Below, piece by piece: positions 19,540 through 29,156 of a DNA stretch of 64,000 bases. Positions within the stretch are counted from its first letter, which is position 1, and the number at the start of each line of letters is the position of its first letter. Below the pieces are notes generated by a model. That model did not search any database. It saw nothing but the letters and a program-made list of their open reading frames with translations, and was not told where the DNA came from. The DNA comes from Adiantum capillus-veneris (lineage: Eukaryota; Streptophyta; Polypodiopsida; Polypodiales; Pteridaceae): contig CM043945.1 of the NCBI GenBank assembly GCA_014529385.2, forward strand, positions 146,525,241-146,589,240, written 5' to 3'. Position numbers and translations under genes: made by a program.

Positions 19540-19794
19540 GCTGTCTGTTTCTCATTGTTGGCCTCATCTCGCTTCTTTCTGCATTCTGATTCTCTGTGCC
19601 CTTTCTTGTGGCAGTGGTAAAATTCAATGTCCTTCTTCTTCTTCTTCTTACCTTTACCTTTCTTCTTGCCTCCTTGAGCTATCAAAGCTCCTTCTGCATC
19701 AACAGCACCTCCGGCTCGGAATGCGGAGTGCCCAATCTGTTTGAGGGAAAGGAGAATCTCGACCCAGGTGGGAAAAGAGGTACGTCCAAATGTG
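19540..19794 (-). pseudogene. RLD gag C-terminus with decayed zinc knuckle
   Basis: Sense frame LTFGRTSFPTWVEILLSLKQ, then AQGGKKKGKGKKKKKKDIEF and YHCHKKGHRESECRKKRDEA. This is a copia knuckle in which the first Cys is replaced by Phe (normally C..C.KKGH....C). The frame leaves copia-like sequence near 19540. Confidence 0.75.
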
Positions 19795-19802
19795 AGCAAA
19801 CC

Positions 19803-20369
19803 ATAGTTACCAGGGAACGCGTTCCCTAGGCCCTGGAACGCGGAACGCCGTTCCCTCCCCCCCTGCAAGGCCGGAACATTTTGCCGTTCCCGGTGACCAC
19901 TTATAACGGAACGGCCCAGAACCGCCAACTCTCAAAATGAGGAGAAATAGGCAGTATTTTGCAGATTTGTAGTGACCATTAGGTGTTTTTTTAAGTGTGC
20001 AAGGACTCAAAATGCACCCCCTCACACCCATTCCCTTCTCAAGCAAATCCACATGCCCTCAAAGGTCTAAGGCTTAAGCCTTAAGCTCTCTCGACTCTCG
20101 AGTCTCAAGCTCTCCCCCTCTCTCTCTCAAGCTCTCTCCTCTTGAGTCTCTCCCTCTCTCTCTTTAGCTCTTGCCCTCTCTCCCTCTCACAAGCTCTCTT
20201 CCTCTCCCTCCCTCTCGAGTCTCTCCCTCTCCCTCTTGCATCATCCATGGCCTAGGGGTCTTCAAATCGAGTTTTTTTCCGTTCCCGTTCCGCACCCCTA
20301 GCCGTTCCCCCGTTCCGCAGGGGTCCCCGTCGCCGTTCCCGTTCCCGTTCCGCGTTCCGGGTAACTCTG
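19803..20369. mobile_element. hAT-like non-autonomous element (567 bp) with 8-bp TSD
   Basis: Flanked by identical 8-bp direct repeats GAGCAAAC (19795-19802 and 20370-20377). Terminal inverted repeats: minus-sense left end CAGAGTTACCCGGAACGCG, right end reverse complement CATAGTTACC followed by AGGGAACGCG. An 8-bp duplication and a CA-G-type terminus are hallmarks of the hAT superfamily. Both ends are packed with GGAACG/CGTTCC words; the middle is CT-rich (CTCTCGAGTCTC-type repeats). It codes for nothing. Removing the element and one duplication restores an uninterrupted copia gag reading frame across the site. Confidence 0.88.
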
Positions 20370-20377
20370 GAGCAAAC

Positions 20378-21032
20378 TCTGAAAGTAGGGATCAAAGCGT
20401 GGGGGAAGCTTAAATAGTAAGAGGCCAGCCATGCGTGCCGAGGTGATGTTGCCTCTGGCAGAGACAAGGTCGTCCCAGAGTTCCCGCATGCAGCGGGTCA
20501 ATGCATTGAGTGAGTTGAAATCCTTGAACTGGAGGTTGTACAACTCCAGTTCAAGTGTGATCTGTTTGGCAAACGAGGTCTCCTCAAACTAGTCAAGAAT
20601 CCGTCTCCACAATGGATGTGCATGCTCCTCTTTGGAAATTTCCTTCGTGATGTGGTCCGAGAGGTACATCATCAGAAGAATTGTGAAGACTAGTATGTCC
20701 CGATCCACCCACTCATCGATCTAGGCTTCAGTGGAGGTGGGAAGGGAAGGCTATGTAGCAGACTGGGTGAAATTATTCAACCATTCACAGAGTCGATGGT
20801 AGGCAATGATTGTGCGGACTCGTGTCCTCCGCACAGAATAGTTGTGTAAATCCAAGTTCTTCTCCTCAGCAAACTGGGTGAGGGCATAATTGTTGGATGT
20901 TGTGTTGGCAGATGCCGACGTAGTCGCAGAAGTGGAAGTGGCCGTAGTCGCCGCCCGAAGACATGGTGGCCCCCTTCTGGGACTGTTGTTGTTGTCCATA
21001 CTACTTCCGGAGTTGACATGTCGCGTGCTCAA
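20378..21032 (-). pseudogene. gag: RLD gag (UBN2 type), N-terminal and central part
   Basis: Sense frame begins MSTRHVNSGSSMDNNNSPRRG. A Thr/Ala/Ser-rich region, NYALTQFAEEKNLDLHNYSV, EWVDRDILVFTILLMMYLSD, HITKEISKEEHAHPLWRRIL and LYNLQFKDFNSLNALTRCMR, MRELWDDLVSARGNITSARM follow, the typical UBN2 gag of copia elements. Stops occur near 20751, 20728 and 20590. The frame reaches the hAT-like element at 20378 (RFDPYFQSLL). Confidence 0.85.
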
Positions 21033-21841
21033 AAAGTAGTCCCAAAGGTAGATCGATAAGATCGCTGACGAAGGTACGTCTCTAATGCTGTAGCAGTCCC
21101 AAATAACCGCTCAGACAACCATCGGATAGTGTCCTGACGAGTAAGGGAGTGATCAACTGCACAAAGGGTAAAAATTCAGCATCCTGTCCGGCCTAAAAAC
21201 GCTACAAAGGGTGCTCAAAACGCTGCTGTAATACAGATTTCAGCGTGCCTGTAGGCCACAGTGCCTGTACGCCACCGATCGGTACGGGAGCGTCGCAGAG
21301 TGTCAAAGGAGGGGGTTCTCGCACTTCTCAGTCGTCGAGGGGCTGAAAACAGAGAAAAAACAGCAAGTAATAAGTACCAAAATGGTGCCGATTGGGTGTA
21401 GATACCTTTCCAAGGTATAGATCTGCAAGTTCCTGGCAGTAGAGAACTCTCCAGGCAAGTGTAGGTCGCTAACTCTGGTGCACAATCGTTGAGAAGTAAT
21501 GAAAACGTTGCAAGTCTTCAAGAAACGTAGGATGACCAAAAATGCCAGCAAATGCAAAAGCGCAAATCAGCCAGCAAAAATGTAAGGCTGATCTGGGCTG
21601 TTTTGGGTGCGATCTCTGGCAAGTAGTGTGGCGCCTGCAGGAGGTGTGCAGATCGAGGCCGGTTGTTGCAAAAACGCAAGGTTGTTGCAAAAACGCAAGG
21701 TTGAGGTTGCAGAAAACGCTAGGGCTGAAAATGCTAGGTGGCGTTTTGCAATTTTGCCGCGACAGAACGGAGCAGAACTGCTAGCGCTAGCCTTGGGGGG
21801 CAGATCGATGCAGATTCTCTGTGTTCTGGCGGCTGATATCA
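21033..21841 (-). other. RLD leader with primer binding site
   Basis: Directly after the LTR the sense strand reads TGATATCAGCC, a decayed form of the tRNA-Met primer site TGGTATCAGAGC (21831-21841). The rest is non-coding. It is rich in words such as AAAACGCTAGG, GCAAAAACGCAAGG and GATCTG, also typical of the RLA LTRs although the two elements belong to different superfamilies. Confidence 0.7.
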
Positions 21842-21890
21842 TGTGAGAGTGAGCAGCGGAGAGGGTGTGAGCCATGCACGCCGAAAACAT

Positions 21891-21948
<58 letters not shown>

Positions 21949-22242
21949 ACAAGTGCTCTGCAAATGATGCTCTCAATACACAATCTCAATGACTACAAGA
22001 CCCTAAGCATTATATTTATAAAATCTTAGGTTGAGGTAGGGCAAAATGTGTAACTGGTGCAAAAACATAAAAGCCCAAAAATGGCTAAAAATGTATGCAC
22101 CCAGCCAGGCTCAAAAAATGACCGGGCAGACACGTGCTAAAAGTGTCCGCCCATGCAATCTACATGATGTGCGCTGGGTGGCCAACCATGGACAATCACT
22201 AGCCGTACAAAATGGCGAAGCAAAGGTGGTGTAACTCTAACA
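21842..22242 (-). repeat. RLD 5' LTR
   Basis: 401 bp; sense strand TGTTAGAGTTACACC to ACTCTCACA. Sense TATA-like TTATAAATATAATGC lies near 22021-22007. About 60 bases downstream is a (CT)24 microsatellite (21897-21945). No matching 3' LTR in the window. Confidence 0.8.
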
Positions 22243-22299
22243 AATGTACTTAGTTTTGATCTTGGGGCACGTCGTTTTGGATTGGGCATGCACTATCGG

Positions 22300-23102
22300 C
22301 AATTCTAGAGATAGGTGCAAGTCATGCTTTCAGACTTCTTACCTATTCTAACTTTAGCTGTTGAAGATCGTTTCTTGGATTGGCGTCTACAGAACTTATT
22401 CTTAGCGGACATTTCAGCTCGTCAGGTCTACAAGGTTCTTTCGCTTGATCCTTGGCTTGCGGATCACTGCAACGCCCTATGGTCATTATGGCCTTCTGTT
22501 TCATGGTGGCGGAGGGCTCTGAATGCTATCTGGAAGAGCCGCTTGCCTCTTAAGGAGCGTTTGTTTCTTTGGCATTGCTTGTTTGGTGTTTACCAGTGGG
22601 CTCCTTTTTGCAAGCTCGCCACATCAGCTCTTCGAGGTGTGTTCGTTGCTTAGCCTTTGAAGAATCTGTGAATCGTTTACTTTGGAATTGTCACGTTACT
22701 CGAGTGTCCACACTCATGCGTCTCCGCTTTCCCTCCGCGAAGTTTGGCAAGATGTTTTGGCTTTTTGGGATTCTGACACCTGCGACACAACCCTTTGCTC
22801 CTTTTTTCACATGGGTCAGATATTGAGTCTATTGTAGCATTTGGCATCAACGCAATACCCGCATGTTTAATTGAGTTGATATAGATCATTTTCCCTTCTT
22901 CAAGTTCATGCTTCGGCAATCCTTGCGATTTGCTCTAGATGCTAGGGACTTATCTCCTGAACTTTATCAGCTTTCTTATCTTTGTTTCTGATCCAGTTTC
23001 ACTCTTGAACACATTGGTGTTCCTCTTTATGTCGCAGCTTTATTTTGTGGGTTTTCCTCCTTTGAGGTTTCCCACTTGTAATTAATCAAGATGCTTTTAC
23101 AA
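22300..23102 (+). pseudogene. 3' end of a LINE: reverse-transcriptase zinc-binding domain (zf-RVT)
   Basis: ISARQVYKVLSLDPWLADH, SWWRRALNAIWKSRLPLKER, LFLWHCLFGVYQWAPF and, after a frameshift near 22610, SSSRCVRCLAFEESVNRLLW with NCHVTRVS. This is the zinc-binding C-terminal domain of plant non-LTR retrotransposon polymerases (W.S.LP.K...FLW; C..C...E...HLLW.C). Degraded frames continue (FFKFMLRQSLRFALDARDLS) to a non-coding tail. The polymerase core is missing: a 5'-truncated insertion. The tail runs into a (GT)n(GA)n microsatellite rather than poly(A). Confidence 0.78.
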
Positions 23103-23137
23103 AAGTGTGTGAGAGTGTGTGTGTGTGTGTGAGAGAG

Positions 23138-23222
<85 letters not shown>
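23103..23222 (+). repeat. Compound (GT)n(GA)n microsatellite
   Basis: About 120 bases of GT units interrupted by GAGA, then about 24 GA units, directly at the end of the LINE relic. Confidence 0.95.
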
Positions 23223-23224
<2 letters not shown>

Positions 23225-24120
23225 ACTAGAGCGATAACTCTAGCAGCCACTAATACAATAACTCAAGAATGAAATTTCTGATACCAACCGAGGCCAAGGG
23301 ATCCCCTAGGTGCACCGCTTGAAAGTAGGTCAAACAACTGGTGTTCAGACAAAGAGAGGGTCTTAGAACACATTTTAGTAAGGCGCTCAACTAATTGATT
23401 GGTGCCCACATGATATCTTAATAGAGACTACAAACAGACCAAAATGCATATGCAGGGCTAAGGCCTCCTCCGCACAGAATGGCGACCCTTTAGGCAGAGG
23501 TATTTGATTTCATGTCTAAATGAAGCATTCTGAGTTAACCAATTTCCATTATTTCAGGGCTAAAGCCTCCCCGCACAGAATGGTGACCCTTTAGGCAGAG
23601 GTATCTGATTCCATGTCCAAATGAAGCTAAATTTTCCATCAGACTTGCATTCTGAGATAACTCGTTTCCATTATTTTACGCCTTGACTTATTCACTTTCC
23701 AATTCCGTCGTTTGCAAAGGGCTACAGAATCAAAGCTCTCACTTCGATACACTTTTCAATTCCGTTGTATGCAAAACGCTACAGAATTCCATTAAAATTT
23801 GAACCAGGCCGCCGCACATCCATGTACCACACGCTTGAGCAATGCATTACAACAGTCTTGTCTATTATAGGATCTCTTGCAAAATTGCAAGTTCAACATA
23901 AAATGCCTGAGAGCATACGTGTATGTGAATCAATATCTCCAAAGCAGCCAGGAAGGAGAAGAGAGAGAGAGAGAGAGAGACAGAGAGACCTGTAGCTTAC
24001 GTCGCCCATCAGCGTGCTCGATATACGTTCTCGTTTGTTGTTTTTATGTGACACTTCCCGTCGATTGCGAAATAAGTGTGATATATGTGAACCTTGGCAC
24101 TAAGTAACACCTACATTTAA
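23223..24120. repeat. Non-coding DNA with two tandem duplications
   Basis: CAGGGCTAAGGCCTCC... at 23453-23554 is repeated at 23555-23680 (CCGCACAGAATGG.GACCC in both, then CATTCTGAG...CCATTATTT), the second copy carrying a short insertion. A second pair, CAATTCCGTCGTTTGCAAA (23699) and CAATTCCGTTGTATGCAAA (23757), each continues with GCTACAGAAT. No coding sequence. A (GA)n tract lies at 23958-23990. Confidence 0.7.
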
Positions 24121-24160
24121 TTGGGGGGGGGGGGGGGGGGGGCGGGGGGTTGGGGTAATA

Positions 24161-24288
24161 CGATCGAGAGTCGGGGTTGGGGGGTGGAATCTCGAGGCGC
24201 ATTAAACCTGATCAACGAGAAAAACGATCGAGAGTCGGGGTTGGGGGGTGGAATCTCGAGGCGCATTAAACCTGATCAACGAGAAAAA
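24161..24288 (+). repeat. 64-bp tandem repeat, two copies
   Basis: CGATCGAGAGTCGGGGTTGG begins at 24161 and again at 24225; copies are essentially identical. Each contains GAGGCGCATTAAACCTGATC; two further partial units (GAGGCACACTAAATC, GAGGCGCATCC) follow. Confidence 0.9.
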
Positions 24289-24329
24289 CGAGGCACACTA
24301 AATCTAATCAATGAGAAAAACGAGGCGCA

Positions 24330-24404
24330 TCCGCGAGAGTTGGACCCGTGACCTCGTAGTCTAAGTTTAGGGTCACATAGGCTAACCACCTCACCATCGT
24401 GCAC
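24330..24404 (-). other. tRNA-like (SINE head) segment
   Basis: Minus-strand reading shows an A-box-like TGGTGAGGTGGTTAGCC and, about 40 bases on, a B-box-like GGTCACGGGTCCAACTC, the spacing of a pol III internal promoter. No complete tRNA cloverleaf, so a tRNA-derived SINE head is more likely than a tRNA gene. Confidence 0.45.
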
Positions 24405-24567
24405 ATTGTGTATTCACATATGTTTTTACGATGTAATATTGTAAGTTGACAAGCAGTAACCAGGTTATCCACATTTTGTGCATGGCCAGGTTTAGTTTTT
24501 GAGCAAACATCTGCGGCTGCGATCTCCCCAACCTTCGTGCTTGAACTTCTCCGCCCTTGATCCCATT

Positions 24568-24620
<53 letters not shown>

Positions 24621-24839
24621 TTAAATATAGGTGTTACTTAGTGCTGAGGATATGTGAAGTTGCTCGCCTTAGGAAATCCTCGACCCCAGTCGAGACCCCT
24701 ACTTTCCTTCATACTTTCAAACATCCCCTTCCGCCTGTCTGCCCGCCCACGATTCCCTTGTCACTATCTCAAATCTTGGACCCAAATTTGGAAGCATGGA
24801 GAGCGGCTTTGATCTCGGCCGTCCGATCGCCCGATGAAC

Positions 24840-24985
24840 TAGGGGTGAACTAAAGCCCCAAGTTCACCTCTAGTTCACACGTCTTGTGGGGTGTGGATCA
24901 AACCCAAGACCTCTCGGTAGTCGCAGGAAAACCCTACCACCAGACTAGCGCGCGTCACCACCTAAGTTGGCATGGCACACAATCA
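24840..24985 (-). mobile_element. tRNA-derived SINE-like element (Au-SINE-like)
   Basis: Minus-strand reading: GCGCTAGTCTGGTGGTAGGG (A box) and GGTCTTGGGTTTGATCC (B box) followed by CACACCCCACAAG and GTGAACTAGAGGTGAACTTG. These words resemble the widespread plant Au SINE as I remember it. Ends not defined; no target duplication identified. Confidence 0.5.
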
Positions 24986-25560
24986 CACCTTAGCTTACCC
25001 GCCCCTAGTTCACCATGGTTCATTGGATGATCCGACGACTGAAATTAAAGCTGCTTTGTCCCACCAAATTTGTGCCCTGGATCCCCTTTGAGCCATATTT
25101 TCGTGTCATATAGTGACGAGGGAAGATTCCCCACTTCATGCCCAGAGAGAGAGAGAGAGAGAGAGATAGAGAGAGAGTTGTCCACGTGTCGCTTGTAATT
25201 GAGCATCCCCCAACGACAGTTCCACTTAAGATTTGGTTGTTATGGCCCTTATCTTGCACACCACATGCGCCCTCTCTCTACCATGGCCCCCATTCTATAG
25301 AGGAGTGAAGCATATATAGATATCAATTAAGGGTTGAGGGTCCATCGAGAGGATAATGGGAAAAACTGAGGATAAAACATGAGGGGATCAGGTGAGAGGA
25401 GAGTCGATTTTGGAGTTCGAAACTCCTAAACAATGACTTTACCACCTCGATAGATTGCCCATTTACCTTGCTTTTTTTTCCTTCATCTTCTTGAGCTCAT
25501 TTTCTTTGGTCTTGAGTTGATTTCGGGTCAATTCTTTGGCGATCCAAAGCTTTTTTTTCC
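24986..25560. other. Non-coding DNA, no feature beyond a GA microsatellite
   Basis: (GA)n at 25143-25178. The segment 25001-25060 repeats words of the preceding SINE-like block (CCTAGTTCACC). Nothing coding seen. Confidence 0.5.
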
Positions 25561-25561
25561 G

Positions 25562-26122
25562 TTAGGAGACGAGACTAGCATAATAGCTTCCACTGCTCTT
25601 CTTTGTCCTTGAGCGTAAGGATACAATGCTCGTGTGGCACATTTCTATGTGTGTCATTGATCCGAGGGACAATATTTGGCTTGATATTGGTTGGAGAATG
25701 TCGTTGAGCTTGGCGATTACATCTTCAAGAGTGTCCTTGTCAGTGCACCATGGTGAATAAAGGCCCCCAATTAAAACTAAACAGATTCTTATAGTCAAAT
25801 TTTTTTGTAAGGCTACTTGAATTTCATTGACAATCTTTTTATGTGTTGCCTCATGGACTTCTTTCTAGATTGACTTGACACTCTCAATAAGAGAGGTTTT
25901 GACCTCGTGTGCTTTCACAAGTAGAGTTTGGCTCTCTACTTCCTTCGTTTCCTCAAGCTTGCACAAGCATTACTTGAGTTGAGTATTCTCCTCGATGAGA
26001 TCTTGAATATGTGTTTCTAGGGCTATGATCCTCGCATCTTCATGAGCGATAGGGTCCTTCCTTGGTGTCATTGCCACCGCAAGAAAGGTCTTGCACGTAT
26101 GAGAAATCGGCGTAGAGGACAT
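25562..26122 (-). pseudogene. Coiled-coil protein relic, two internal stops
   Basis: Sense frame starts MSSTPISHTCKTFLAVAMTP at 26122 and continues HEDARIIALETHIQDLIEEN, a stop, CLCKLEETKEVESQTLLVKA, HEVKTSLIESVKSI, a stop, KEVHEATHKKIVNEIQVALQ, and LEDVIAKLNDILQPIS to 25562. Except for two stop codons (TAA, TAG, each one change from a Gln codon) the frame is open for 187 codons. Heptad-like spacing of Leu/Ile suggests a coiled coil. No family recognised. It begins 7 bases after the end of an LTR-like block (26129-26842), which may be its promoter. Confidence 0.5.
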
Positions 26123-26128
26123 CTTATT

Positions 26129-26215
26129 TGTTAGGAAATATGACATAGCTAAATAGATATTTGAGTAGATTACTTAATGGAGAGAGATAGATTTCACACA
26201 CAAGAGATTATAGAG

Positions 26216-26247
<32 letters not shown>

Positions 26248-26842
26248 ACACACGATATACATGGTTCACCCAATGTGGGCTACGTCCACGGGAAAGCAGT
26301 CACTCAATGGCTTTAGTACTTGTAAACAAGAAGTAGTATACAAAGGGATTATACCATTAATGGAGCTCCCGCCTTGCTTCACTTTCACCACCTCACACTC
26401 ACCTTGTTGCATCAACTTCACACTATGAAATGTGTGTAGAAATGGCCTCCTTTTATAGGCCAAAAGGGCTGCCCTCTCTTATGAGAGGCAGCCATGTGTA
26501 GCCGCCCTTGTGTAGATAAATCCAAATCGGACCCTTCAATCCGCCCATGTGTGGCCGCCCTTGAGAAGACAAGTCCGCTTTTGAATTCGGCCACCGGCCA
26601 CCGGCCACCGGCCATTGACTACCGGCCACTGGCCAACCGGCCAACCGACTGGTCCAGGCCACTCTCCGGCCATAATATTCCAACGAAAAGGAATATTGCA
26701 GCGAAGGAAGAAAAAAAGTCTAGGGGCTTCCGCCCCCGAGGCCCCTAAAGTTGCCCCTGAATTTTGGCCGTGAAAATTTTGTTTTCTGGCGAGTGATTTT
26801 CCTTCACGCACGATGGCTTCTCCTCATAATGGGGGCTTTACA
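26129..26842 (-). repeat. LTR-like or promoter block upstream of the coiled-coil relic
   Basis: Sense strand TGTAAAGCCCCC ... CCTAACA, 714 bp, with a good TATA box (CCTATAAAAGGAGG, about 26461-26448), a CT microsatellite (26218-26247) and a GC-rich array of GGCCGGTGGCCGGTGGCC words (26586-26650). TG...CA ends suggest an LTR, but no primer site follows and the outer flanks give no target duplication, so a promoter plus 5'UTR is the alternative. Confidence 0.4.
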
Positions 26843-27256
26843 AATGTGCGTTTTTACCACAGAAAATTACAAGGGGTAAATCAGGCTCCATACTTAACAT
26901 TATTGTGAGGGTGAGAACATTCCTTTAGTTTTGGGCTTAGGATTATGCCCCGGATTATGAGGCTTATGGAACAGCTTTACGAAGGGTGTTGTTGAGGCTT
27001 CTAAGATCCCTTGTAATGATAGGGGTTGGCCCTTTGTTCACGCCACCATGAGCCGACATGAGTGAGTGTTGCTAGCGCAAAACAAGGAAGAGCTGCCAGG
27101 TCGAGTTACCACGCAGGTTTTGGTTGAAGAACTGACTCACAAGCTACAACTGAAAGGGTTGTTGAGATTCCTATAGAACAAAGTTGCACTGAGGCTAACG
27201 CCTCCCCATAGGGGAGCCTCTCACTCAAGGGAAGGCTTTGGCAATGACAAGGCTAG

Positions 27257-27313
<57 letters not shown>

Positions 27314-27538
27314 GTGCTCAGGAGAGAAGCCCCATGTCCTTGCACCTTCATCCAATAGTCCCTACCTCACAAACAGAATGGAGAGAGAGAGAGATAGATA
27401 GATAGAGAGAGAGAGAGAGGGAGGGAGGGAGAGAGAGAGAGAGCGGAATTGCCTCAAGGACTATGTACAACGTGCAATTCATGATATTCTAATTTGGATG
27501 GTGGCTACAACTGCCACAGTGAGTGTTCTAGAGACATA

Positions 27539-27621
<83 letters not shown>

Positions 27622-27724
27622 TGTGTTGCCTCCCGCGCTTAATTAAGGAATCAAGAGAGCGAGTATCTCACAAGATGCCTCAAGATTCCCCTTTTCTTTA
27701 TATTTTTTAAAAAAATATGAGAAA
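26843..27724. repeat. Non-coding DNA with GA microsatellites
   Basis: (GA)n at 27259-27312, (GA/GATA)n at 27378-27443 and (GA)n at 27543-27617. No gene seen between them. Confidence 0.7.
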
Positions 27725-28177
27725 TTATATTAGAAAGAGAAAACCAGAATGCCTTAATTTTCCTTGCTTGCAATGGCTTGGAGAGAGTAGAAGATAGGAA
27801 GATAGGACCCGACTGCTGAGAGGAACCCTAGTAGCAAGGGACTCCCCATCTGCTCTACGAGGTATGCATGAGTGTGGGGGTGCTTCGGGCAGCTTGCGCA
27901 GGGGCCTTGGTGTGATTTGTTGCTGCTTCTGTAGGGAAACTTGGCGTGGAGGCTTCACCACCCAGGGAGGAGGAGGTTGCTCTACAAAGGTTTAGAGGTT
28001 GTCCTCGGAGGTAGGACCCTGGCTGACCTTTCCCCCTCTTTCTTTGTTGGCTTCTTTGCCCTTAAATATTTTTTGCCTTGGGTTTTGGTGGCGACCCTGC
28101 ACTTCCTTTGAAGGACAGAAAGCTTGCCATGTTAAGACATCAACCATCACGAAAGCGTCATGTCGTCCTTTTACCAA
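27725..28177 (-). pseudogene. Unidentified Lys/Pro/Gln-rich coding relic
   Basis: Sense frames 28177-27992 (MVKGRHDAFVMVDVLTWQAF, then KEANKERGGKVSQGPTSEDN, stop) and 27961-27725 (MVKPPRQVSLQKQQQITPRP) read as one protein interrupted by a stop near 27990. Composition is gag-like. No domain recognised. Confidence 0.3.
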
Positions 28178-28204
28178 AGGAGCATGAAATCATTGTGGAG
28201 ATGG

Positions 28205-28482
28205 CAAACTAGGGAGTTGACATAGCAAGCCAAGGTAAAACTCCTACAGGCTTGATGTTGAAGGTGTTAGAGCTTGAGATACATCTAGATGCCACTAGAA
28301 AAGAGCTTGCACTAACTCAAAGCAAGCTTGCAAACTACAACGGGAAGTTTGGTCCCCTTGCAAAAGAAGATGTTGCAGTTTCCACAACCAACCTCAACTC
28401 ATTTTTGGCTGCACTGACCAACTCTGCATCTCTTGGCTCCGATGAATTTTTCTTGAATGAGATTTTGGCAGATCTCACTTAA
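28205..28482 (+). pseudogene. C-terminal fragment of a coiled-coil protein
   Basis: LKVLELEIHLDATRKELALT then QSKLANYNGKFGPLAKEDVA and a Ser/Leu-rich end ISLT-stop at 28482. The frame is open to a stop just upstream (28207-28209), so the N-terminus is missing. Heptad pattern in the first 35 residues. Unknown family. Confidence 0.35.
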
Positions 28483-29156
28483 CATGCTGAGTTGTAAAAG
28501 CTATACCTTCTATTGTTGTAATCCTTCAAGCCAAATTTTTGTACTCATTTTACATAATCAACTCAAATATTTATTGCTTTGTCTCTTTATCATCTTTGGG
28601 TCTGGCTATTTGATCTGCTGTCGTGGTGGGGTATGTCTGCTTTCGAAAGTCGATGGGATGTTTGTGACATGGAGGTCTTATGCAGTAGGGCCTTGGCCCC
28701 CCCTTAATGACGTGAGGCGGTTGGGTTCTCATGATCTCATGTCGATGTGTTGGTGTTGTGGTATTGGGTATTTTTGATGCGGCTATGGATGGTTTGTCTC
28801 TTGTTTGTTTGTCGCCCTTCGTGGCTCAGTGATGGAGGCTTTCAGACTCCGCCCATCTTTCGAACTTATGCTCTTTGGTTCGAAAACCTCGACGGTGGGC
28901 TTTTGTGTGGCAGGTGATTGCCCTCCAATGGTAGTTGAGTTGGATTTCTCCTATTTCTTCTTCGACTTTATGGCTTCATGTTGGCCGTTATCTTTTGCTT
29001 ATATAGTATAGTATTGTGGTTTGTGGGTGATCAGCTGATGTACTCATGGTTGTGGGTATGGTGAGATGGCTGGATGTCCTGGCTCGGCTTGAGCATGAAT
29101 ATCTTTGTAAATTTTTTTGGATTAATTTATCTCACTCACATTTTGTGAGTTTTGAC
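28483..29156. other. Non-coding DNA, possible 3' tail of a retroelement
   Basis: G/T-rich on the plus strand, no sustained coding frame. Ends with TTTGTAAATTTTTTTGGATT just before the LTR at 29157. Confidence 0.35.

Larger units (their letters stand above)
19540..22242 (-). mobile_element. RLD: 5' part of a Ty1/copia element (minus strand)
   Basis: In sense direction: LTR (22242 to 21842), primer site directly after it, an 800-base leader, gag of the UBN2 type (21032 to 20378), an inserted hAT-like element, then the rest of gag with a decayed zinc knuckle (19794 to about 19540). Protease, integrase and polymerase are absent from the window; the DUF4283 relic lies where they should be. Two or three in-frame stops in gag show it is dead. 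Confidence 0.85.
24086..24645. repeat. Inverted repeat capped by G and C homopolymers
   Basis: Left arm GCACTAAGTAACACCTACAT then TTAATT and about 22 G (24089-24142). Right arm: about 48 C (24569-24618), then CTTAAATATAGGTGTTACTT with AGTGC (24619-24644), the reverse complement of the left arm with few changes. Between the arms lie a 64-bp tandem repeat and a tRNA-like segment. The homopolymers can pair with each other and each has G-quadruplex potential on one strand. Confidence 0.75.

Noticed and set aside
19097..19627. Long minus-strand Pro/Ser frame and plus-strand Gly/Arg frame
   Set aside because: Both arise from G/C-skewed low-complexity DNA.
21170..21760. CRISPR-like array of short repeats
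   Set aside because: The AAAACGCT-type words are degenerate, irregularly spaced and in a plant retrotransposon leader.
24330..24404. tRNA gene
   Set aside because: A- and B-box-like words are present, but acceptor and anticodon stems do not close; a SINE head fits better.
24557..24853. 98-codon frame with a polyproline run
   Set aside because: Produced by the poly(C) homopolymer; no other coding signal.
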